From Dasania sp051277005 (lineage in GTDB: Bacteria; Pseudomonadota; Gammaproteobacteria; Pseudomonadales; Dasaniaceae): a stretch of DNA of 5,641 nucleotides. The notes below the pieces were generated by a model. The model worked only from the letters and a program-made list of their open reading frames with translations. It ran no database searches and was not told where the DNA came from. The stretch lies in assembly GCA_051277005.1 (NCBI GenBank), contig JBNMPS010000170.1:1-5641 (forward strand). The letters are read 5' to 3'. How positions within the stretch are numbered: position 1 is the stretch's first letter; every line of letters begins with the position of its first letter. Shown here piece by piece: positions 1 through 5,641 of the stretch. The position numbers were made by a program, and so were the translations under genes.

Positions 1-189
1 TCTGAGCTGAATAAACCTGTAGAGATTGACGGTCATGAATTATTGATACGGGCGTCTATTGGTGTGGTGTGTAAAACGGGCTTAGAGTCAGAGGATTCTT
101 TGACGGTTGGAACCATTCTTCAGGACGCCGATAAAGCGGTTTATCAGGCAAAAAAATCGGGTCGGAATCAATACGTTATTTCATCTTGA
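1..189 (+). CDS. GGDEF-domain protein (putative diguanylate cyclase), C-terminal end only
   Basis: Reading frame 1 is open from the first base to a TGA at 187-189 and gives the last 62 residues of a protein whose start lies outside the window. The sequence shows two hallmarks of the end of a GGDEF domain: a core strand reading ASIGVV (residues 18-23 of the fragment) and the closing helix and strand DADKAVYQAKKSGRNQYVIS (42-61), which matches the family pattern ADxAMYxAKxxGRN. GGDEF domains make cyclic di-GMP from two GTP. The signature GGDEF loop and any sensory domain are upstream and unseen, so catalytic competence cannot be judged. The protein ends one residue after the domain, so the GGDEF is the C-terminal module and no EAL domain follows. 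The next gene starts 182 bases downstream on the same strand, probably as a separate unit. Confidence 0.9.
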   Translation, partial: SELNKPVEIDGHELLIRASIGVVCKTGLESEDSLTVGTILQDADKAVYQAKKSGRNQYVISS

Positions 190-371
190 GGTGATTATTA
201 AGTGGTTAATTGTTAATGTTCGAACTGCGGGTCTTACTGCGTATAGGTAAATCGCGCTGATGAAATGTGATTTTAATGTGGTATTTCATTAAGTTATCAT
301 CAATGGCCCATAAAAATCAGAAGTTAATGTGGTGGGGCGTTTAAGCTAAGGATAATGTTGATCAACGATTT

Positions 372-1370
372 ATGAATAAACCTACAGTTCTCTCTGAGTG
401 TAAAAAACTCGCTTTCGAAATTATTACCGTGTACTTAACCCTGATGAAAATCATGGTGCCCGTTGTCGTGCTGTTTAAAGGCTTAGCATTGCTGGGGGCT
501 ATAGAGTGGCTGGCAAAATTAGTATCGCCCATTATGTCTTTAGTCGGTTTGCCTGATGCTATGGGCTTGGTGTGGGCTACCACCATGGTTACCAATATTT
601 ATGGTGGTATGTTGGTGTTCTATGAGGTGGCAGGGCAGCAAGCCTTAAGTGTTGCGCAGATATCGACACTGGGGGTGATGATGCTAATCGCTCATAGCTT
701 GCCGGTAGAAGTTGCGGTTGCCAAAAAGGCGGGGGTTAGAGTTAGGGCAACGTTAATATTACGAATTGTTAGTGCGCTGCTCTTAGGGGCTTTGTTGCAT
801 ATGTATTATCAGTGGAGTGGTCAAATGCAGCAGGCCAGTACCCTGCTGTGGCGCCCTGAGTTGGTCGATACCTCTTTATTACAGTGGGGGTTGGAACAGC
901 TAAAAACCTTTGCCATGATTTTTGTGGTGATCGCAGCTTTAATGAGTTTATTAAGATTGCTGAAGTGGTTAGGTATCGAGCGTTTAATGCATGCTCTTAT
1001 GACGCCTTTGTTGAGGCTATTAAATATCTCAAACAGCGCTTCAAATACTACAATTATAGGTGTGACTTTAGGCTTGAGCTTTGGCGGGGCGCTGTTAATT
1101 AATGAGGCAAAGAGCGGTAGATTGAGTCAAAGAGATATATTTATCGCGCTTGGTTTTTTGGCTCTGTGTCATAGTTTAATTGAAGATACCCTGCTAATTA
1201 TGTTGTTAGGTGCGGATATTTATGTGGTTTTATGGGTGAGATTGTTTTTCTCACTAATTGTATTAACGGTATTGGCTAGGGTGATGTATCGATATGATGG
1301 GCATAAAATGCAGCGGTGGTGTATGACCCCTTCATCAGCGATTAAAGTAGTAAAATTAAAAACGCCATAA
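372..1370 (+). CDS. Nucleoside recognition (Gate) domain membrane protein, two internal repeats
   Basis: This 332-residue, very hydrophobic protein resembles the Gate/nucleoside-recognition family (SpmA/SpmB, YjiG/YjiH and nucleoside transporter gate regions). Hydrophobic segments lie at about 25-47, 64-86, 95-112, 127-145, 178-196, 226-245, 255-280 and 284-304. Two halves look homologous: TNIYGGMLVFYEVAG (74-88) followed by LIAHSLPVEV (105-114) lines up with LSFGGALLINEAKSG (235-249) followed by ALCHSLIEDT (264-273). The architecture is therefore a tandem of two Gate units. The family is inferred to move or bind small solutes, but no substrate can be named. ATG 372 is the only usual start codon after the upstream in-frame stop at 342-344. 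Its Shine-Dalgarno is poor, since AAGGAT at 348-353 is too distant. The TAA stop is followed directly by an in-frame TGA. The gene converges on gabD. Confidence 0.8.
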   Translation: MNKPTVLSECKKLAFEIITVYLTLMKIMVPVVVLFKGLALLGAIEWLAKLVSPIMSLVGLPDAMGLVWATTMVTNIYGGMLVFYEVAGQQALSVAQISTLGVMMLIAHSLPVEVAVAKKAGVRVRATLILRIVSALLLGALLHMYYQWSGQMQQASTLLWRPELVDTSLLQWGLEQLKTFAMIFVVIAALMSLLRLLKWLGIERLMHALMTPLLRLLNISNSASNTTIIGVTLGLSFGGALLINEAKSGRLSQRDIFIALGFLALCHSLIEDTLLIMLLGADIYVVLWVRLFFSLIVLTVLARVMYRYDGHKMQRWCMTPSSAIKVVKLKTP

Positions 1371-1390
1371 TGACTGTTGAGTCAGCGGGT

Positions 1391-1408
1391 AATAAAAAGG
1401 TTTAAACC
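1391..1408 (-). terminator. Weak terminator-like palindrome after gabD
   Basis: In the 66-base gap between the convergent Gate and gabD genes, the minus strand shows the palindrome GGTTTAAACC followed at once by TTTTTATT. A perfect palindrome before a T-tract, 28 bases past the gabD stop, is suggestive. The foldable stem is short and AT-rich, so this may be a weak terminator or chance. On the plus strand the only hairpin after the Gate gene is TGACT/AGTCA at 1371-1384, which lacks a T-tract. Confidence 0.25.
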
Positions 1409-1436
1409 ATCACTGATGCACTACGCTATAGGGTAC

Positions 1437-2897
1437 CTATTTATCAAGGCCTCCCATACAAAGGTATTTTATTTCGAGAAAATCCTCTAAGCCGTATTTG
1501 GAGCCTTCACGGCCATTACCCGATTCTTTTATGCCTCCGAAGGGGGCGGTTTCTGTAGAGATAAGACCTTCATTAATACCGACGATACCGCATTCTAATG
1601 CCTCCGCGACACGCCAAACTCGGCCTATATCACGTGAGTAAAAGTAAGAGGCTAGGCCGTATTCAGTGTCGTTAGCGATAACGATGGCCTCTGCTTCGGT
1701 TTTAAATTTAATTAAAGGCGCAATAGGGCTAAATATTTCTTCCTGGGCTACGCGCATGTCACTAGTTACATTAATCAAAATGGTTGGCTTGAAGTAAGCG
1801 CCGCCTTTTTCGTGACGGCCGCCAGTTAATAAAGCTGCCCCTTTACTGACCGCGTCATCAATAAAATTAACGGCTTCGTTAGCAGCCTTTTCCGTAATTA
1901 AAGGTCCCATGTCGATGCCTTCTTCGTGTCCTAAACCAACCTGTATATTCTCGGCAGCAGCCGCAAATTTATTCGCGAATTCATCGTAAATACTTTCCTG
2001 TACCAAGATCCGGTTGGCGCACACGCAAGTTTGGCCAGCGTTACGGTACTTAGAGGCTATGGCGCCCGTAACGGCGGCATCTAAATCGGCATCATCAAAA
2101 ACGATAAAGGCTGCGTTACCGCCTAATTCCATCGAGGTGCGCTTAACTGTTTTTGCGCATTGCCCCATTAAGTGTTTGCCGACAGGAGTTGAGCCCGTGA
2201 ACGTTAATTTTTTCACGGTGCTGTTACTCGTTAGTTCATCACCAATTTCGTTAGTAATCCCCGCTACAATATTGATGACGCCTGCTGGTATACCAGCACG
2301 CTCTGCTAAGACACCAATGGCAAAAGCAGAATAGGGTGTGTAGTTGGCGGGTTTACACACCGTGGTGCAGCCGGCGGCTAACGCTGGTGCGATTTTACGA
2401 GTCAGCATGGCGCTGGGAAAGTTCCAAGGGGTAATGCAGGCCACAACGCCAATGCCTTGTTTTAATACAACAATCCGCTTGTCTGGGCCATGTGCAGGAA
2501 TCGTATCACCGTAGATGCGTTTACCTTCTTCGGCAAACCACTCTAAAAAGCTGGCGGCATAGGCGATTTCTGAGTGGGATTCAGCTAATGGCTTACCTTG
2601 TTCCGCCGTAAGGATTTTGGCCAAGTCTTGCTGGTTTTCCATCATCAAGTTGTATAGATTACGCATTAATAGTGCGCGTTCTTTTGCTGTTTTGGCGGCC
2701 CATGCCGGGCGAGCAGCGTCAGCCGCTGCAATCGCGCGGCGAGTTTCGGCAGTACCGCAGCGAGCAATCTCACCAATAAGGTCACCATTGGCGGGGTTAT
2801 CGACAATAACGGTCATGCCGCTATCGGCGTTTAACCATTCGCCATTGATCAATGATTTTCCTTGCAGAAGGCTGGGGTCTTTAAGGCTTAAGGGCAT
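1437..2897 (-). CDS. gabD: Succinate-semialdehyde dehydrogenase (GabD-type, NADP-linked)
   Basis: This 486-residue enzyme of the aldehyde dehydrogenase family oxidises succinate semialdehyde to succinate in the cytosol, the last step of GABA catabolism. Similarity to E. coli GabD (482 residues) is strong along the whole length: INGEWL at 17-22, FAEEGKRIYGDTIP at 121-134, APFGGIKESG at 451-460 and GREGSKYG at 462-469. Active-site residues are present: Asn159 in TPWNFPSA, the general base Glu257 in MELGGNA, the nucleophile Cys291 in NAGQTCVCANR, and the cofactor contact EEIF (386-389). Cys293 two residues after the nucleophile is typical of this subfamily. ATG 2897 is chosen over an in-frame TTG at 2912 because GGAG lies six bases before it and the length then fits the family. 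One oddity is Asn185 in KPANYTP, where E. coli GabD has Ser. No gabT or gabP is adjacent, so the physiological aldehyde source is unproven. Confidence 0.95.
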   Translation of the reverse strand: MPLSLKDPSLLQGKSLINGEWLNADSGMTVIVDNPANGDLIGEIARCGTAETRRAIAAADAARPAWAAKTAKERALLMRNLYNLMMENQQDLAKILTAEQGKPLAESHSEIAYAASFLEWFAEEGKRIYGDTIPAHGPDKRIVVLKQGIGVVACITPWNFPSAMLTRKIAPALAAGCTTVCKPANYTPYSAFAIGVLAERAGIPAGVINIVAGITNEIGDELTSNSTVKKLTFTGSTPVGKHLMGQCAKTVKRTSMELGGNAAFIVFDDADLDAAVTGAIASKYRNAGQTCVCANRILVQESIYDEFANKFAAAAENIQVGLGHEEGIDMGPLITEKAANEAVNFIDDAVSKGAALLTGGRHEKGGAYFKPTILINVTSDMRVAQEEIFSPIAPLIKFKTEAEAIVIANDTEYGLASYFYSRDIGRVWRVAEALECGIVGINEGLISTETAPFGGIKESGNGREGSKYGLEDFLEIKYLCMGGLDK

Positions 2898-2903
2898 CGT
2901 ATG

Positions 2904-2907
2904 CTCC
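2904..2907 (-). promoter_or_regulatory. Ribosome binding site setting the gabD start
   Basis: The minus strand reads GGAG, then six bases, then ATG at 2897-2895. This ideal spacing supports the ATG. The longer option, TTG at 2912, would overlap this element's upstream flank and has no comparable signal. Confidence 0.65.
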
Positions 2908-3000
2908 GTCAAACAAGGAATATTTATTAAAAATTAGAGTGTTGAGCGTCTAGTCGTGGTTACAGTGCGAAGATAAGCCCGGTAGCTAACTGACTTTTCG

Positions 3001-3621
3001 TTAATAATTGATATCTAGCTCGTTGTGAATCAACACAACGCATTGTGAGGCAAAGAGCATAGTAGGGCCGAGGCTAATCTTTTCAGTGCCGAGTCGCTTT
3101 AATGTATTAAAACTTTTCTTGGGCATGGGAATGTGATCGGTGAGTAAAAAGCAGGGCTTATTGCCAAAGCTTTGTTGACGAATTGAGGTGCCTTTTTTAT
3201 CCATTATGAAAAGTTGGTGATCAACGGCTAATTCTTGTACTAGTTTTTCAAAACTTATTGTGCGAACGGTGATGCCCTGCTCTACGTTGCGCTGTTGTTC
3301 TTTGGTCATGCCTGTTGACGCGTCTAAAGCTTTTGATATTTTACTAATGAGTGCTTGCTCGTGAAAACCACCCAGCTGAGTGAGTTGATGAGCCACAAAG
3401 GTGATTGTGCGTGAATAATCTTTGGTGCTTTCTAATACTAGATGAACAGTCACATTGTCACGGTGTGATTGTGCAACAAAAATAGCGTTCATGAGGGTGT
3501 GTGCGAGTATTTCGGTGTGCGCGTCGTTACCTACACCGGCCAATAAGTCGGCGGTATTGGTGGGAGCGGCTCTGGCTCTTAAAACAAAGGTGCGGCTAAC
3601 ACTGGAGTCTGGTGATGTCAT
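3001..3621 (-). CDS. TrmY-like SPOUT methyltransferase (putative pseudouridine methyltransferase)
   Basis: This 206-residue protein matches the TrmY/DUF358 (UPF0217) family of SPOUT RNA methyltransferases. In archaea these methylate N1 of pseudouridine 54 in tRNA using S-adenosylmethionine. Recognisable parts are the N-terminal strand RTFVLRARA (10-18), TADLLAGVGNDAHTEILAHT (23-42, equivalent to the family's SGRLDLL region), GITVRTISFEKLV (116-128), the SAM-site loop FLLTDHIPMP (158-167), and the C-terminal knot region KISLGPTMLFASQCVVLIHN (181-200). The length is that of the family, and ATG 3621 begins just before the conserved core. The start has no strong Shine-Dalgarno. The family call is firm, but the substrate is not: bacterial tRNA normally carries m5U, not pseudouridine, at position 54. 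The gene stands alone, with 103 bases to gabD and 159 to the hemerythrin gene, so a private promoter is likely. Confidence 0.88.
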   Translation of the reverse strand: MTSPDSSVSRTFVLRARAAPTNTADLLAGVGNDAHTEILAHTLMNAIFVAQSHRDNVTVHLVLESTKDYSRTITFVAHQLTQLGGFHEQALISKISKALDASTGMTKEQQRNVEQGITVRTISFEKLVQELAVDHQLFIMDKKGTSIRQQSFGNKPCFLLTDHIPMPKKSFNTLKRLGTEKISLGPTMLFASQCVVLIHNELDINY

Positions 3622-3684
3622 AAAAACTTGGGGTGATTAGGTGGTTTAGTGTTACTGAATGTACATGGCATGTGAGTTGGGCTA

Positions 3685-3690
3685 AGTATA
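3685..3690 (-). promoter_or_regulatory. Candidate -10 element for the TrmY-like gene
   Basis: TATACT on the minus strand matches the sigma-70 -10 consensus at five of six positions and lies 63 bases upstream of the ATG. No good -35 stands at 16-18 bases, so it would need an activator or be weak. Just inside the predicted transcript is the palindrome ACATG-G-CATGT (3663-3673), which could be an operator or chance. Confidence 0.3.
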
Positions 3691-3780
3691 CAGTAAAGGC
3701 GTGCCGCTTGTATTTCGTTTTTCGCATTGGCCGCGGTGAATATAAGGTGCCCTTTACGAGGGAGTAATTAGGTTCTAGAT

Positions 3781-4341
3781 TTAACCGACTTGCTCGACAG
3801 CAATAATTTCTTGATAAACTTTTTCATAATTATTTTTTATGGCTTCGCCAAATAAAGGATCATCAATCATGGGCATGGCTTGTGCTATGGCTTTCCAGTC
3901 ATCTTTACCAAAGTGTTGTTCTATCAATGGATAGAGGTGTTCATTTTCTCTTTTCATATGCTTTTCTTGCATATTGAGATAACAAAGCATAATTAATCGC
4001 ATGCTTTTTATCGCTTGTTCTTTGTCTTCTAAAAAACCATTGCCCAGTTCAAGCATGGCTTGGGTCATGCTCTCTAGTCGTTCGTACTCTTCTTCACTCA
4101 CTTCAACATGGAGTGAGCACTCAGGATAATATTGGGCTAGCCGGGTGAAAATTAAATCTTCAACGGGGTGGTACCACCGCTCAGGGTAGACCTGAATATA
4201 ATCGAGTACAGTCAATAACATCCAAAGTTCGGGGGCGGCATATTCAATATCATGGGCTTTTCTTAAGCGAAAGTTGAGGTAGTTTAATACTTTGGCCATA
4301 TGCCGATGGTCATCGTTGAGTTGTTGCATGATAGCGTTCAT
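3781..4341 (-). CDS. Hemerythrin HHE-domain protein (non-heme di-iron, probable O2/NO-related)
   Basis: This 186-residue, helical, soluble protein has the hemerythrin/HHE ligand pattern. Helix A carries DDHRHM with His12 and His14. Helix B carries YHPVEDLIF with His58 and Glu61. The last helix carries HMKRENEHLYP with His128, Glu132 and His135. His78 and the EEEYERLE stretch (83-90) supply a possible further ligand. These residues bind a di-iron centre; the family includes oxygen carriers or sensors and proteins of nitric oxide or iron-sulfur stress. There is no signal peptide, transmembrane segment or fused signalling domain, so a cytoplasmic single-domain role is inferred. ATG 4341 is preferred to the in-frame TTG at 4353 because GGAG sits six bases upstream of it. 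An FNR/Anr-type box upstream (4459-4472) suggests induction at low oxygen. The exact biochemical role cannot be read from the sequence. Confidence 0.88.
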   Translation of the reverse strand: MNAIMQQLNDDHRHMAKVLNYLNFRLRKAHDIEYAAPELWMLLTVLDYIQVYPERWYHPVEDLIFTRLAQYYPECSLHVEVSEEEYERLESMTQAMLELGNGFLEDKEQAIKSMRLIMLCYLNMQEKHMKRENEHLYPLIEQHFGKDDWKAIAQAMPMIDDPLFGEAIKNNYEKVYQEIIAVEQVG

Positions 4342-4347
4342 AACGAT

Positions 4348-4351
4348 CTCC
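4348..4351 (-). promoter_or_regulatory. Ribosome binding site setting the hemerythrin start
   Basis: GGAG on the minus strand is followed by six bases and then ATG at 4341-4339. The alternative TTG at 4353 overlaps this Shine-Dalgarno and is therefore unlikely to be the start. Confidence 0.65.
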
Positions 4352-4429
4352 AATATTACCGCAGATAGTGTGTTGGCTAGAGTTAAAGTGGCTATTACTC
4401 TAATAACTATTTTTAAATAGCTAAGTTTG

Positions 4430-4435
4430 AGTTTA
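4430..4435 (-). promoter_or_regulatory. Candidate -10 of the hemerythrin promoter
   Basis: TAAACT on the minus strand matches TATAAT at four of six positions. A start near 4423 would place the upstream FNR-type box centre at about -42, the class II activator position, and leave an untranslated leader of about 82 bases. The leader contains the AT-rich palindrome CTATTT-TT-AAATAG (4407-4420). The match is weak and depends on the box being real. Confidence 0.3.
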
Positions 4436-4458
4436 GTGGTTGCTTTGAGTTAACGATA

Positions 4459-4472
4459 TTGACCTCGATCAA
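4459..4472 (-). promoter_or_regulatory. FNR/Anr-type binding site upstream of the hemerythrin gene
   Basis: The minus strand reads TTGATCGAGGTCAA (plus strand TTGACCTCGATCAA). This equals the FNR/Anr/Dnr consensus TTGAT-N4-ATCAA except for one base in one half-site, with exact four-base spacing. It lies 118 bases before the hemerythrin ATG, in the only intergenic region that could drive that gene. The gene on the other side points the same way and ends before it, so hemerythrin is the only evident target. Regulation by oxygen (FNR/Anr) or nitric oxide (Dnr) cannot be distinguished by the motif. Confidence 0.6.
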
Positions 4473-4569
4473 ATAATATAGCCTTACTTCTATCCTGCGG
4501 CTGGTGTACTAGCTGTGAGTGTGAGATGTACAGCGAGTATATATTTGATATGTGTTTAATTCAGAGGTA

Positions 4570-4605
4570 TTAAGCGCTTTTGTTGGTGGCAATAAAAACG
4601 CTTAA
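4570..4605 (-). terminator. Long hairpin after the malonyl-CoA decarboxylase remnant
   Basis: Sixteen bases on each side can pair around a four-base loop, with one mismatch and one wobble on either strand: TTAAGCG pairs with CGCTTAA at the base, an A/T run lies in the middle, and GTTG/CAAT sits near the loop. The hairpin begins nine bases beyond the decarboxylase stop codon, where a terminator is expected. There is no T-tract after it and the stem is AT-rich, so it may be a terminator, an mRNA 3' stabiliser, or both. Confidence 0.4.
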
Positions 4606-4613
4606 AAGTATTG

Positions 4614-5519
4614 CTAGTTAAGCAAACTGCTGAAGGTTTTGGCGCACGCTACAACATTCTCATTAATATAGGCTTCGTGGTTTTCTTCAACTTTGTTGAG
4701 TGAGTAGAGATAGTTAGCCAAAATAGCTGCGGATTTTTTGAAACCATTTTTAGAGGTGTCCCCCATCCAGTTTAACTGCTCAATTCTTACACCGTTACCT
4801 AAGTGAAAGCGGGCTACGGGGTCAAGCGGCTCTACACCTCGTTTTTCATTGTGCAGATAGTGCGCACATAACGTCATTAATAATGGTTGTAAGCTGTCGC
4901 TTAACGTTGGGTCTTCATGCCAGCTTTCAGTGTCGGTTTTGTTAAGTAGCTTGCGCTGTTCATCATTAATTAGCGTACTTTCTTTATTGGCTAATTCTTT
5001 GGTTAGCCAACGACGAAAAGTTGGGATGGGCGATAGTGTTGATAACTGAGTGAGTTCGGGCAGCTACTCGCGTAATTCCATAACCACTTGTTTGATTAAG
5101 AAGTTACCAAATGAGATGCCTTTTAATCCATCTTGGCAATTGCTAATTGAATAGAAAATAGCGGTGTCGTGTACTTCTTTTTCAATGCTGCTCTCCCTAT
5201 GTGCTAGCAATGGCTGTACAGCAGTTGCCAAACCATTGGTTAGAGCAACCTCTACGAATATTAATGGCTCGTCTTTTAGTGCTGGATGAAAGAAAGCAAA
5301 GCAGCGTCGGTCGTCTTCTAGGCGTCTGCGGAGATCTTCCCAGCCATTCATGGCGTGTACCGCTTCATAAGCAATGAGCTTTTCAAGAATATGAGCAGGG
5401 GTTTGCCAGTTAATATTTCTTATTTCTAAAAAACCACGATTAAACCAAGATTCTAAAAGATGTTTTAAATCGGCATCCACGGCACGTAAATCTTCGTGTT
5501 CTTTTAAAAACTTTCCTAA
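4614..5519 (-). pseudogene. Malonyl-CoA decarboxylase, broken by an internal TAG and lacking its N-terminal part
   Basis: The minus-strand frame from 5519 to the TAG at 4614-4616 encodes about 300 residues of malonyl-CoA decarboxylase (malonyl-CoA to acetyl-CoA plus CO2). Family blocks appear in order: DADLKHLLESWFNRGFLEIR (5477-5418), AYEAVHAMNGWEDLRRRLED, RRCFAFFHPALKDEPLIFVE, DTAIFYSISNCQDGLKGISF and FGNFLIKQVVMEL, then LSTLSPIPTFRRWL and DPVARFHLGNGVRIEQLNWM near the end. The frame is never shifted, but codon 5066-5064 is TAG, in the context MELRE-stop-LPELT, where relatives have a residue such as Glu. The truncated product would lack the presumed catalytic Ser (LSPIP, codon 5033-5031) and His (FHLGNG, codon 4805-4803). 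The frame is also closed upstream by TAA at 5522-5520. The only late start, GTG 5480, has no ribosome binding site, and roughly 100 or more N-terminal residues are missing. The lesion could be a sequencing error. GabD and the decarboxylase itself end in TAG, so a reassigned amber codon is unlikely. Confidence 0.85.
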
Positions 5520-5641
5520 TTAGCACTAAACCTAAGCCATCCGTAACAGCCGTTCAGGCATAGGCGAAGTTCTCAACGATACATAGGCCAATCTTGCCAA
5601 TATTGTTGTTAAATCAAACCGCCTATTATAACGATATTGGA
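5520..5641 (-). other. Possible decayed N-terminal coding remnant of the malonyl-CoA decarboxylase
   Basis: No open frame crosses these 122 bases: the decarboxylase frame meets TAA (5522-5520), TAG (5528-5526) and TAG (5534-5532). In another frame the minus strand encodes ELRLCLNGCYGWLRF (about 5574-5530). This resembles, from memory, the family's N-terminal ELFRRLN...GGT..LV segment that should precede this point, with a net loss of about 13 bases. A TATAAT at 5630-5625 on the same strand could instead make this an ordinary leader. The similarity is short and could be chance. Confidence 0.25.

Noticed and set aside
258..290. Inverted repeat ATGAAAT/ATTTCAT in the gap after the GGDEF gene
   Set aside because: It has a seven-base AT-rich stem, a 16-base loop and no T-tract, so it is too weak to call a terminator or operator.
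357..366. Palindrome GTTGATCAAC just before the Gate gene start, resembling an FNR half-site pair
   Set aside because: The TTGA and TCAA halves abut, without the four-base spacer plus extra A/T that FNR-type sites need, and a ten-base palindrome is common by chance.
884..1102. Plus-strand 72-codon frame inside the Gate gene
   Set aside because: It overlaps the membrane protein in another frame and has no recognisable features.
2843..2854. Twelve-base palindrome CATTGATCAATG
   Set aside because: It lies inside the conserved LINGEW coding segment of gabD, so the codons explain it.
2014..2937. Two plus-strand open frames of 106 codons opposite gabD
   Set aside because: They are antisense shadows of a strongly conserved gene and have no family resemblance or ribosome binding site.
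5064..5066. Amber codon as pyrrolysine or a general code change
   Set aside because: gabD and the decarboxylase itself end naturally in TAG, and malonyl-CoA decarboxylases are not a known pyrrolysine family.
5064..5480. Treating the two decarboxylase pieces (5064-5480 and 4614-4877) as separate genes
   Set aside because: They are in the same reading frame, the stretch between them also encodes family sequence (LSPIPTFRRWL), and neither piece has its own convincing start.
5625..5630. Perfect TATAAT on the minus strand as promoter of the decarboxylase
   Set aside because: Any -35 would fall beyond the window edge, and the sequence is AT-rich, so it cannot be assessed here.

Overview
The window looks like chromosomal DNA of a marine-type gammaproteobacterium. 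That placement is an inference from the gene content (E. coli-like GabD, a bacterial TrmY-like protein, malonyl-CoA decarboxylase, an FNR/Anr-type box) and a moderate G+C by eye. It cannot be fixed to a genus from the sequence alone. There are no rRNA or tRNA genes, CRISPR arrays, transposases or long repeats.

Layout. Left edge, plus strand: the last 62 codons of a GGDEF (diguanylate cyclase) protein, then a complete membrane protein of the nucleoside-recognition (Gate) family at 372-1370. Everything to the right is on the minus strand: an NADP-type succinate-semialdehyde dehydrogenase (gabD, converging on the Gate gene), a TrmY-like SPOUT RNA methyltransferase, a hemerythrin-domain protein, and a broken malonyl-CoA decarboxylase gene. 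The decarboxylase reading frame runs from 5519 to 4614 but carries an in-frame TAG at 5064-5066 and seems to lack an intact N-terminal part.

Function. The genes do not form one obvious pathway. Gaps of 100 to 270 bases separate the minus-strand genes, so most are probably transcribed separately. The clearest regulatory signal is an FNR/Anr-type box (4459-4472) upstream of the hemerythrin gene, spaced about right for class II activation from a plausible -10. This suggests that this di-iron oxygen-binding protein is induced at low oxygen or by nitric oxide. GabD finishes GABA or 4-hydroxybutyrate catabolism by feeding succinate to the TCA cycle. The decarboxylase would have turned malonyl-CoA into acetyl-CoA but now looks inactivated.

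I found no convincing undescribed multi-gene system. The points most worth checking are the decaying decarboxylase, the FNR-box/hemerythrin pair, and a TrmY-like enzyme whose substrate in bacteria is unclear.
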